Shown here: piece by piece, positions 1 to 7,718 of the stretch | How positions within the stretch are numbered: position 1 is the first letter of the stretch | Layout of the letters: each line of letters opens with the position of its first letter | Assembly: GCA_964436975.1 (NCBI GenBank) | Contig: CAYTET010000040.1 | Span: 1 to 19,831 of the forward strand | Direction of reading: 5' to 3' | Length of the DNA stretch: 19,831 nt | DNA from: CAYTET01 sp964436975 | Lineage (GTDB): Bacteria; Bacillota_I; Bacilli_A; Erysipelotrichales; Erysipelotrichaceae | Made by a program: the position numbers and the translations under genes | Notes under the pieces: model-generated | Database searches by the model: none | What the model was told of the DNA's origin: nothing | Seen by the model: only the letters and a program-made list of their open reading frames with translations

Positions 1-37
1 TCCATATTCAATTTATGTCATCGGCACGCCCGAAATT

Positions 38-532
38 TTATGATTTCGAGGCATAAACCAGCTCAATGCGGCCTGCTTCAACTTTCAGGCTGGCCAGTCC
101 CACGGCGGTCTGCTCCATAACCAGCTGCTTCTGGTCTTCCAGCTGCTGTTCGGACTGCCGGGTTTTAACTTCCCGGGTTGTTTCGGTAATGTATTCGATG
201 TAAGCTTCAAGGCCCTTCCAGTTTATCTGCTCGCTCACTACGGCATAATAGCGGTCTTCTTTGGGAATGTATACTTCATGGGTTATGCCCAGTTGCCGGC
301 CGTTAAAAGGCACGCAGAAAGGACACGGACTGTCAAAGCCCTGCAGATACCGGTAACAGACCTTGCCGCAATAATCATCTGACCGCATAAAGCGGTGCAT
401 GGCCTGGTTAGCAAAAAGCAGCCGGCCGTCATCCTTGCCAACCACATATATGCCTACCGTCGACCGGTAAGCAATCTGCCGGTACAGTTCGGCTTCATCC
501 TGCTGACTGGCCTTTACCAGATTCTCTTCCAT
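38..532 (-). CDS. Small PAS-domain protein with a C-x3-C / CPFC motif, probably C-terminally cut short
   Basis: A 164-residue soluble protein made of one PAS domain (about residues 15-122) and a short helical linker. The PAS carries four cysteines, C55 and C59 followed by C70 and C73 in a CPFC motif. I have seen this pattern in PAS domains of clostridial GGDEF/EAL proteins; a metal or redox role is only a guess. After the linker, residues 138-160 resemble the start of a second PAS domain, similar to residues 21-44 of the diguanylate cyclase encoded at 5541-7643, and the protein then stops. I chose the ATG at 532 over the one at 550 because AGAAGG lies 7 bases before it. It is the last gene of the signalling cluster, 95 bases after the solute-binding lipoprotein gene. 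No output domain is present, so it may be a remnant of a larger GGDEF or EAL protein or a free sensor module. Confidence 0.7.
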   Translation of the reverse strand: MEENLVKASQQDEAELYRQIAYRSTVGIYVVGKDDGRLLFANQAMHRFMRSDDYCGKVCYRYLQGFDSPCPFCVPFNGRQLGITHEVYIPKEDRYYAVVSEQINWKGLEAYIEYITETTREVKTRQSEQQLEDQKQLVMEQTAVGLASLKVEAGRIELVYASKS

Positions 533-627
533 AAAGACACCTTCTTTCATATGCCGGAATAAACGGGACGATCACTCCTCTTTTGTTAAGCCCGCTTTAA
601 AAACATCTGTTCAGATAACATTCGTTT

Positions 628-2502
628 TCAGTCCCACACCAGACTGATCCGGCCGTCATCCGCCGGGGCAATGGGGCTGTTTTCCTGCAGCCAGGCTGTC
701 ATCAGCTGCTGCCAGCTGCCGGGATAAGTCTGAACCGTTTCCGTAATGTATTTATCAAAAACAGTGCCGCTGAAACAGGCTACCGTATAAAGGTGATCCA
801 TTTCCAGCGGACTGCCGTCGGCCAGCGTAACCGTAAGGTAGCGGCTGCCCAGTTCATTCCAGGGTGCCACTTCACATTTCAGGCCGCTGTAGGCATAGAT
901 GCAGTCAGCCGTCTTGTCATCCGCTCCCAGCGGATCATTCAACGCCTGCAGCAGCTGGGCCCCGGTCATGGTTACCTTTAGCAGTGTCGAACCATTGGCC
1001 AGCGAGCGCGGCAACAGACTGCTGATGTCTCCCGCTGTCAGATCGCCTTTGAAAATGCGCATCAGGTTGCCCCGGTAGGCCACATTATTGGCAATTAAGC
1101 CGATATCGGCATCCGCACTCTGGCGGTACATATCCGCCATGCAGAAAGATGTCTGCAGAATCGTAAAATCCGCGGCCGCACTGCCGATTACTTCACTGGC
1201 GGTGGCCGGTGCCGCATCATTGGCGGTAAAGGGATTGTCCGCCAGTTCCTGCAGGCACTGCTCAGCCGTTTTGTTGTGGGCAGTGATGTTTTGAGCATCA
1301 GCGGTCAGATGGAAATTGACCGTAACACCGACTCCGATAAAATCCAGCAGGGAGAACTGGTGGCCCTGATCAATAGCCGGCTGCAGCTGGGCCAAGGCGC
1401 CGCTGTCATTGGCGGTCACACCTTTGACATTGCTGATCTGCAGCGAATTGCCGATGAAGATCTGCTGGCCCTGGGCCGAACTGAGAAAAGTCAGGAAACG
1501 GTCGATGGCAGCGGCGACTTTTTTGCTGGTGTTTTTAACCGGCACGCCGACTACCGCGCTGTAGGCATTGCAGACATAGCCCAGCTCGCCCTGGGTTGTG
1601 GGAAACGGCATAAACCCGAATTCATAGACATCCGATTCAAAGGCCGTCGCTTTATAGTTAATCATGGCGATCTGGCCGTTCTGAAATTCCCGGCTGCGCG
1701 AAGTGGCGCTGTAGGTAAAATACTCATTCTTGAGAATGCCATGCTCGACTAAAGTTTCAATGACCTGGTACAGCGGCTGCAGATGCTCGGATAAAGAGCC
1801 GCTGCCGGTGATGATCTGGTCATACCAGCTGCGGTTATCGGCTCCGGCCAGCAGCTGCTGGTAAACAAATCCTTCCATGACCGTCAGTATCTCATTGGAA
1901 TATTTGGCATTGGGATTCCAGGGCTGAACACTGCCGCCGGTATCGGCGGTTATCTGATCGCATAAGGCGACAAACTCATCAAAAGTCGCCGGCACCGACC
2001 AGCCGTACTGTTCAAAAAGAGTCTTGTTGTAGATCATGCACTGCACATCTGACGGACAGGGCAGACAGTACACATTAGCGTCGATGGCCACACCATTAAG
2101 CGCCTGGGACTGGTAACAGTCGACGTAGGAGCTGGTGGAAAGATTGGTAAAGTATTTCTTTACGGCCGCATCTGAAATAAGATTGCTGCTCCAGAACATG
2201 ACATCCGGAGCCAGGCCGTTGGCCAGCCAGTCTTCAACCGGTGTGGCCGTGGTGTTGCCGCCGGAAATATCCAGGCAGACGACCTGAATATCCGGATTGA
2301 GCTTTTCAAATTCGGCCGCCAGCGGCCCGATGTCAATATTGCCGCTGCGGCTGACCACCAGGGTGGTCTTGCTCTGATCAAGCCGGCGGTAGGTCATGAT
2401 TTCATCGGCCGCAATGCCAACGGTTTCTTTTTTACTGCCGCAGCCGGCTAGAAAGGACAGCATCACCGCTATCCCGACAAGTATCTTAACTGCCTTTTTC
2501 AT
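628..2502 (-). CDS. Lipoprotein: extracellular solute-binding domain fused to a 5'-nucleotidase C-terminal-like domain
   Basis: A 624-residue exported lipoprotein. A lysine-rich N-terminus and hydrophobic stretch end in the lipobox LAGC with the lipidated Cys at residue 21. Residues about 45-400 look like a family 1 extracellular solute-binding protein: the DVMFWSSN segment and the late strand with EFGFMPFPT fit ABC-type substrate binding folds. Residues about 440-620 match the pattern of the 5'-nucleotidase C-terminal domain: ADADIGLIANN, FKGDLTAGDI, LP followed by the TGAQLLQAL helix, and DHLYTVAC. The metallophosphatase domain that normally precedes it is absent, so nucleotidase activity is not expected. 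The ATG at 2502 is preferred over the TTG at 2523, with AAAGGAGA just before it. The start overlaps the end of the histidine kinase gene by 17 bases, suggesting translational coupling. No permease or ATPase is adjacent, so I infer a ligand-sensing partner of the kinase and not a transporter part. Confidence 0.78.
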   Translation of the reverse strand: MKKAVKILVGIAVMLSFLAGCGSKKETVGIAADEIMTYRRLDQSKTTLVVSRSGNIDIGPLAAEFEKLNPDIQVVCLDISGGNTTATPVEDWLANGLAPDVMFWSSNLISDAAVKKYFTNLSTSSYVDCYQSQALNGVAIDANVYCLPCPSDVQCMIYNKTLFEQYGWSVPATFDEFVALCDQITADTGGSVQPWNPNAKYSNEILTVMEGFVYQQLLAGADNRSWYDQIITGSGSLSEHLQPLYQVIETLVEHGILKNEYFTYSATSRSREFQNGQIAMINYKATAFESDVYEFGFMPFPTTQGELGYVCNAYSAVVGVPVKNTSKKVAAAIDRFLTFLSSAQGQQIFIGNSLQISNVKGVTANDSGALAQLQPAIDQGHQFSLLDFIGVGVTVNFHLTADAQNITAHNKTAEQCLQELADNPFTANDAAPATASEVIGSAAADFTILQTSFCMADMYRQSADADIGLIANNVAYRGNLMRIFKGDLTAGDISSLLPRSLANGSTLLKVTMTGAQLLQALNDPLGADDKTADCIYAYSGLKCEVAPWNELGSRYLTVTLADGSPLEMDHLYTVACFSGTVFDKYITETVQTYPGSWQQLMTAWLQENSPIAPADDGRISLVWD

Positions 2503-5095
2503 AACTGTCTCCTTTGCTGCCAAGTATCCTTTCAGTCGTCTGATATAATTCGTTTTTCAGCAGCGGTTTGCCCAGATGGCCGTTCATCCCGGCCGTGCGG
2601 GCCTTTTCAATATCCTTGGTGAAAACATCCGCCGTCATGGCTATCACCGGTATTGTCAGAGCCTGGGGATGGCTGCTCTGGCGGATTATTCTGACCGCCT
2701 CATAGCCATTGACAACAGGCATCTGGATGTCCATATAAATCACATCGTAATAGTCCGGGGCTGACCGGATAAACATTTCGGTTCCCTGCCGGCCGTCGGC
2801 CGCCGTTTCTACCGCAAAACCCAGCTGGGTCAGCAGTTTGGCGGCAATGGTCTGATTGATCTTGTTATCTTCGCAGAGCAGACAGCGCCGGCTGGCAAAA
2901 GGAGTTCCGCTGACCGTCTCGTCTGGGCCGCCGGCAGATACAGCCGCCTCACTCTTGCGGAAAAACAGCTCCACGGTAAAAGTGCTTCCTTTATCAAGTT
3001 CGCTGCGGCAGCTGATCGTTCCGCCCATGGCGGCAACATAGCTGTGGCAGATGGAAAGGCCCAAGCCTGTTCCCTCCACCTTGCTGGTTTTTTCATCATC
3101 AACCCGGGCAAACGGCTCGAAAATGCGCTTCTGGTTTTCTTCAGCAATGCCGACGCCGCTGTCACTGACTTCAAAGCGGACATTGACCAGATTCTCCCGC
3201 AGGGCCGTCAAAGCCGCGGCGGTAAAGCGGATTGAACCGCCGTCAGGAGTGAACTTGTTGGCATTGGACAGCAGGTTGAGCAGAATCTGGGACAGCTTGA
3301 CCTGATCACCCAGCACCGCGGTATTGCTGATGGCGGTAAAGTCGGTTTCAAAATGCTGGTTTTTCACCGCGCACAGCGGCCGGACAATGTCGGCAATCCG
3401 CTCCAGTTCATCCCTCATATTAAAAGGCGCCGAAGCAACGACAAGCTTGCCGCTTTCAATCCGGCTCATATCCAGCACATCATTGATCAGCTGCAGCAGA
3501 TGTGCGGCTGATTCGCTTAGATTATTGAGATAGACCAGCTGCTGATCCGGCTGGCCGATGCTCTCCCGGGCAAATTCAGTCATATTGACGATGGCATTCA
3601 TCGGGGTGCGGATATCATGCGACATGTTGGAAAGGAAACGGGTCTTGGCCTGGTTGGCCTGTTCGGCCATAGCCAAAGCCTCAGCCACGGCCTGCTGGCG
3701 GTTATACAGCGGGGTGACGTCCTGGGCAATGGCGATGTAACTATCCCGGAGCTGGCTGTCTTCAACCGGAAAGATCTGAACCTCAAAATAAGACGGCTGG
3801 CGGGCGGCCGGATTGCGGATGAAGGCGCTGCGGAATTCGGTTCTGCCATCCCAGTCTTTCAGCTGGGCATTGATATTGCTGATGGTTTCCGTAGCGGCCG
3901 TCGAACTGGTCGTAACCTGGTAGCCTTCCGCTGTTTTTTTCAGATTGCAGAAAGGCTCTCCGATTATCTTTTCCACATTGCTTGAACAGAACAATGGTTC
4001 ACTCTGGCTGACGGTCAGCAGGGCAAAAGCCGACTTAGAGTTCTGGACCAATAGATCAAGCATATGCTCCCTGACCGCAATGGCCTGGTTGAACTGCTTT
4101 TTGCGGGTCCGATAAAGGAAAAGGAACAGCAGAATAGCGCCGACGGAAAAAGCCGAAATAACAACGATACTCAGTAACACAATGGAGTTGGAAAAGCTGT
4201 CAGTAGTCTGGTTGACAGCCTGGACGGGCACAAAGTAGAAAAGCCTCATCTGCTCGTAGCCGGTCTGAACAGGCGTGCAGACCACATACTGGTCGCCGTT
4301 GTCCAGCTGTCGCAAAAAGACGGCGCTGCCGGAAGAAGTCAGCATATCATCGGTGCTGCTGTCCGAAAGCGGTTCAAGGACACTCTTCTGCAGAAGCGGC
4401 ACGATATTATAAACACCGGCAGCACTCTGGTGAGACATCTTGCTGACAACCGTGCCGTCAGCCTGGGTCAGGTACAGATAAGCGACGCCGTCAAAAGAGG
4501 ATATATTCATATTATCCAGAAACGAACTTAAATCCTGGACTACGGCTACCGCTACGACCGGCAGGTCATGATAGCACACCGAAGAATTTATCATAATCAC
4601 ATAGATTATTGTTGAATCATTGATGGTCATATATGAGCCGGAGCGGCGGGCAGCCGTGATGGTTTCCGATGCCACATCATTGGCCGGGACCGTGCCGTCA
4701 GCGTTTACGGCCACCCCGTTGGCTGTATAGAGGGTTATATTGTCGACATTCCATATGCTCTTCTCCCGGCCTAAAAAGGCCAGCAGATCATCATCCGACG
4801 GATTATCCATGCTGTTCAGGCTGTTGGCAATGCTGGAGGTGGTGTTCCAGTCTTCTTCGATTTTAGATTCGATGTAGCGCTGCAGTTCCTGATTGATCTC
4901 CGTCAGATGGGAGACGCTTTCGCTGACCGTGGTGGTGCGGTAGTTGACAATGACACGGTTAAAAGTGACTCCGACGGCCACGACGGCGGCCAGCAGAGCC
5001 GCAATAGTGATGATAATCAGCCGGTCCGATCCGGCATTGGCTTTTTGGACGGTCAAACCGTCTTTGGCGGCCTCTTTTTTATGAAATAGGATCAT
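2486..5095 (-). CDS. Membrane hybrid sensor histidine kinase (sensor, PAS, HisKA, HATPase, receiver)
   Basis: An 869-residue hybrid kinase. A transmembrane helix at about residues 25-46 and another at about 304-328 enclose a roughly 255-residue extracellular region that looks dCache-like. A PAS-like region (about 350-462) leads to the dimerisation and phosphoacceptor helix with SHDIRTP, the phosphorylated His being H493. The ATP-binding domain follows, with an N-box NLLSNANKFTP, a G1 motif DSGVGIA and a G2 motif GTGLGLSI. The C-terminal receiver (about 737-860) has the acidic pair CEDN, phosphoacceptor D789 in YMDIQMP and the conserved Lys in GKP. The ATG at 5095 is preferred to a TTG at 5113 because GGGAG lies 6 bases before it. 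HPt and solute-binding genes flank it closely. The likely flow is H493 to D789, then to the HPt protein. The ligand is unknown. Confidence 0.9.
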   Translation of the reverse strand: MILFHKKEAAKDGLTVQKANAGSDRLIIITIAALLAAVVAVGVTFNRVIVNYRTTTVSESVSHLTEINQELQRYIESKIEEDWNTTSSIANSLNSMDNPSDDDLLAFLGREKSIWNVDNITLYTANGVAVNADGTVPANDVASETITAARRSGSYMTINDSTIIYVIMINSSVCYHDLPVVAVAVVQDLSSFLDNMNISSFDGVAYLYLTQADGTVVSKMSHQSAAGVYNIVPLLQKSVLEPLSDSSTDDMLTSSGSAVFLRQLDNGDQYVVCTPVQTGYEQMRLFYFVPVQAVNQTTDSFSNSIVLLSIVVISAFSVGAILLFLFLYRTRKKQFNQAIAVREHMLDLLVQNSKSAFALLTVSQSEPLFCSSNVEKIIGEPFCNLKKTAEGYQVTTSSTAATETISNINAQLKDWDGRTEFRSAFIRNPAARQPSYFEVQIFPVEDSQLRDSYIAIAQDVTPLYNRQQAVAEALAMAEQANQAKTRFLSNMSHDIRTPMNAIVNMTEFARESIGQPDQQLVYLNNLSESAAHLLQLINDVLDMSRIESGKLVVASAPFNMRDELERIADIVRPLCAVKNQHFETDFTAISNTAVLGDQVKLSQILLNLLSNANKFTPDGGSIRFTAAALTALRENLVNVRFEVSDSGVGIAEENQKRIFEPFARVDDEKTSKVEGTGLGLSICHSYVAAMGGTISCRSELDKGSTFTVELFFRKSEAAVSAGGPDETVSGTPFASRRCLLCEDNKINQTIAAKLLTQLGFAVETAADGRQGTEMFIRSAPDYYDVIYMDIQMPVVNGYEAVRIIRQSSHPQALTIPVIAMTADVFTKDIEKARTAGMNGHLGKPLLKNELYQTTERILGSKGDSYEKGS

Positions 5096-5123
5096 AAGGT
5101 GCTCCCGGTTCAAAAGCTAAGTT

Positions 5124-5519
5124 TCAACGATTACGTTCATCCGGCAGGGCCGCTTTTTCCTGATCAGCGGCCGCCAGCATTTTCTGCAGAAGATCATACT
5201 GCTGCCAGACAGAAGCCGCCAAAGCCGCCGCGCCGGCATAGTCAGCCACCCGCAGGGCTTCGACCAGGGCACAGACGGCCTGATAACAGGGCGTAACACC
5301 CATATTGCCGCACAGCCCTTTCAGAGCATGGGCAGCGGTAAAGGCCTGCGGATAATCAGAAGCCGCCAGCGCCGTTTTTAAAGCGGCAAAGCTGTCATCA
5401 GCCAGAAACTGCCGGAAACATGATTCATAAAAGGCACTGTCCCCGACAAAGCGGTCAGTGATGCCGGCCATATCGGCACCATATTCCTTAAGTTTCTTCA
5501 GAAGCGCTGTATTCTCCAT
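5124..5519 (-). CDS. Free-standing HPt (histidine phosphotransfer) protein
   Basis: A 131-residue helical protein containing an HPt domain. The signature is AAHALKGLCGNMGV, with H64 as the expected phosphorylated histidine, followed by the usual Lys and Gly residues. The rest is four-helix bundle-like sequence rich in Ala and Leu. The gene sits 21 bases after the diguanylate cyclase reading frame and 28 bases before the hybrid kinase start, so it is part of the same transcription unit. It should carry phosphate from the kinase receiver (D789) to another receiver. The only other receiver in the window is the N-terminal one of the EAL protein encoded at 7716-10607, which makes that protein the natural acceptor; this is inferred from context. 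The ATG is preceded by a G-rich stretch that is a mediocre ribosome site. Confidence 0.85.
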   Translation of the reverse strand: MENTALLKKLKEYGADMAGITDRFVGDSAFYESCFRQFLADDSFAALKTALAASDYPQAFTAAHALKGLCGNMGVTPCYQAVCALVEALRVADYAGAAALAASVWQQYDLLQKMLAAADQEKAALPDERNR

Positions 5520-5540
5520 CTTCCCAACCCCCTGCTCATT

Positions 5541-7643
5541 TTATTCATCAGCGAATTTATCATTATCCTGGCCAAAAAAGGCATGATGATTCTTGCCGGC
5601 CCGCTTGGCCCGGTAAAGAGCGATATCCGCTTTTTGATACAGAATCGCAAAGTCGTTGCCGTCATCCGGCGAAACCGCAATGCCCACACTGGCTGAAAGG
5701 TAAACCCCGCACTCAAAGACCGGACTGATCATATCGCAGATAACTTTGGCCCGCCGGTCAATGACATCAATGTCCGGCAGATCACTGATAAAGACAATGA
5801 ATTCGTCGCCGCCCAGCCGGCCGACCAGATCAAACGGACGCAGGGAGGCCTGCAGCCGCTGTCCGACTTCAACTAAGGCGTTGTCACCCACCATATGGCC
5901 ATACTGGTCATTCAGCCTTTTAAAATCATCAAGATCCAGAATCAGCAGGGCGCACAGCTTGTCGGCGGCCCGCTGATTAAGCCGCAGATCCATTTTCTCC
6001 GCAAATGCCGACCGGTTCAGTATGCCGGTCAGGGCATCGGTTTCGGCATGTTCCTTTATCTGCAGGGCCGCCTTTTTTTCCTGATCGATGTTTTCATACA
6101 TCAGATATGCCTCAACATCGCTGGAGTTGGGGTATTCAACAAGTTCTACCGTCAGTTTCAGCCAGCGGAATTCCTGGGCCGAGACAATCTCCCGGTATTC
6201 CATCGTCCAGTAGCGGTTGTTGCGGTAATAGCCGGCCAGCAGGGTATCTGAATTAAGCAGGGCGATATAGGCGGTCCGGTCCGGCTCATAGACAAACCGA
6301 CCGGCATATTCAGCCGTGCCCTGGTTGAAGGTCTGCTTTTCCAGATTCATATTGATGGACAGAAGACCTCCCTGCTGGGTATCCGTGGCTGAAAAATGAC
6401 TGATATTGCAGCGGAACAGGGTATAATCAGCAGGGTTTTTATCATGCAGCGACTGCTGCCACTTCTTGCTGAGCAGCTGCTGCTCCTGCCGCTCCGTCAC
6501 ATCGGAATAGGAGATGACCGCAAACTTGGGCTTGCCATTGGAGAAAATAGTAGAGAAATGTTCCTCCTGCCAGCAGACGCCTTTTTGGGTCTTGAGCTGG
6601 AAAACCATGCTTCCGGTTTTGGCCCCGTCAATAATCTGCTGGTAGAAGCTGCGGTAGGTCTTTTCGTTTTCCGGCATAATGATGCCCATGTTAAGAATGC
6701 TGTCGGGCATGTTTTCAATCTGCTGGGGCAGACCGCGCTTCTGGGCAACTTCCGGAGGCATAGTCAGAATGCGGCCGGCCACATCAAAACGGCAGACCGT
6801 GCTGCCGGTATGCTGGGTAGCCAGCCGGTAAGCTTCTTCACTGATCCGCAGTTTTTCGGTCATGGCTAATTCGGCCGTGACATCCCGGCCGACGCCGTAC
6901 AGTCCGACAACGCTGCCGGTGCCATCCTTTAATAGATATTTAGAAGTCCGCGAATAGCGGGGTGTGCCATCTTCAGCTGGCAGATTCTCTATGAAATCAA
7001 TGATGGCCCGGCCGGTTTTCAGCAGGCTTTCATCATCCTGACGGTATTTTTCCGCAATTTCCGGACTGAACAGGTCATAATCGCTCTTGCCGACAATCTC
7101 TTTGCCGCTGCCATAGCCCACCATTTTAGCAAAAGCATTGCTGGAGCACAGGTAGCGCAGGTCGCTGGTTTTAACAAAGGAAAGGTCACTGGTGGATTCC
7201 ATGATGGCCCCCAGAACCACCGGCAGCAGCTCCTGGGTTTTTATCGCGGTATTGCCGTACAGGTAGAAAGCTGCGCACAGGATCCGGCGGCCGTTATTCT
7301 GCTCGACAAACCGGCCGCTGACATGAAACAGCTGATAGCTGCCGTGACCGTCCGCAATCCGGATGTTGCAGGCCGCATCCCGCTTGTGGCACAGCGCCGC
7401 CTCTATCTCTTCATCAATCAGATGGCAGTCATCGGGATGAACACTCTGCTTTATATCGATATCTTCGACTTTAAGAGGCTTCCGGCGGACCAGTTCCCAG
7501 TAGTGGCGGTTCAGATGGATTATTGACAGTTTGCTTCCCTTAACTTCAAACAGGGCGGCGCCGCAGGGCAGATTATCCAGCAGTTCAATCTGGATATCTT
7601 CCTGCTTCTTCTGCTCGGTTGAATCGACATAGTAAATATTCAT
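5541..7643 (-). CDS. Multi-PAS diguanylate cyclase; C-terminal part of a larger protein split by an in-frame TAG
   Basis: This 700-residue reading frame holds about four PAS or PAS-like units (roughly 20-130, 140-258, 265-383, 395-520) and a C-terminal GGDEF domain (about 530-690). The catalytic motif GGDEF at 611-615 is intact, metal-binding aspartates are present in LILDLDDF, and an RxxD product-inhibition site (RPFD, 602-605) lies five residues before it. An active, feedback-inhibited c-di-GMP synthase is expected. The first residues, MNIYYVDSTEQKK, are not a normal N-terminus: they are the last strand of a PAS domain whose earlier part lies upstream in the same frame, beyond a TAG at 7716-7718. 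The ATG at 7643 has GGAG 8 bases before it, so internal initiation or re-initiation could still make this half alone. It may therefore be a separate product or the 3' half of a pseudogene. Confidence 0.82.
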   Translation of the reverse strand: MNIYYVDSTEQKKQEDIQIELLDNLPCGAALFEVKGSKLSIIHLNRHYWELVRRKPLKVEDIDIKQSVHPDDCHLIDEEIEAALCHKRDAACNIRIADGHGSYQLFHVSGRFVEQNNGRRILCAAFYLYGNTAIKTQELLPVVLGAIMESTSDLSFVKTSDLRYLCSSNAFAKMVGYGSGKEIVGKSDYDLFSPEIAEKYRQDDESLLKTGRAIIDFIENLPAEDGTPRYSRTSKYLLKDGTGSVVGLYGVGRDVTAELAMTEKLRISEEAYRLATQHTGSTVCRFDVAGRILTMPPEVAQKRGLPQQIENMPDSILNMGIIMPENEKTYRSFYQQIIDGAKTGSMVFQLKTQKGVCWQEEHFSTIFSNGKPKFAVISYSDVTERQEQQLLSKKWQQSLHDKNPADYTLFRCNISHFSATDTQQGGLLSINMNLEKQTFNQGTAEYAGRFVYEPDRTAYIALLNSDTLLAGYYRNNRYWTMEYREIVSAQEFRWLKLTVELVEYPNSSDVEAYLMYENIDQEKKAALQIKEHAETDALTGILNRSAFAEKMDLRLNQRAADKLCALLILDLDDFKRLNDQYGHMVGDNALVEVGQRLQASLRPFDLVGRLGGDEFIVFISDLPDIDVIDRRAKVICDMISPVFECGVYLSASVGIAVSPDDGNDFAILYQKADIALYRAKRAGKNHHAFFGQDNDKFADE

Positions 7644-7715
7644 ATAGCGGGCTCCGGACCGGCTGGTCTGGACCTTGCCAAAAATGGTGACCCAGACATA
7701 GCCTCCGCCGCCCTT

Positions 7716-7718
7716 CTA
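7716..7718 (-). other. In-frame amber (TAG) codon dividing one PAS domain and one long reading frame
   Basis: On the minus strand the frame reads SNIRYRL, TAG, then KGGGGYVWVTIFG and on without another stop to the ATG at 7643. There are 24 sense codons between the TAG and that ATG, all in the same frame. The residues after the TAG complete the PAS strand pattern that RYRL begins (YRL-x-KGGGGYVWV is a typical PAS sequence). Read through, the frame runs 10607 to 5541 as a single protein of about 1688 residues. A single base change from a sense codon such as CAG would explain it. TAG serves as a normal stop for noc, parA and parB in this window, so a general recoding is unlikely. Confidence 0.85.

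Noticed and set aside
533..627. A terminator between the lipoprotein gene and the PAS gene
   Set aside because: Only a 4-bp ATCT/AGAT stem followed by GTTTTT is visible around 570-590, too weak to call.
7716..7718. Genome-wide recoding of TAG as a sense codon
   Set aside because: noc, parA and parB all end with TAG at family-typical C-termini, so TAG acts as a normal stop here.
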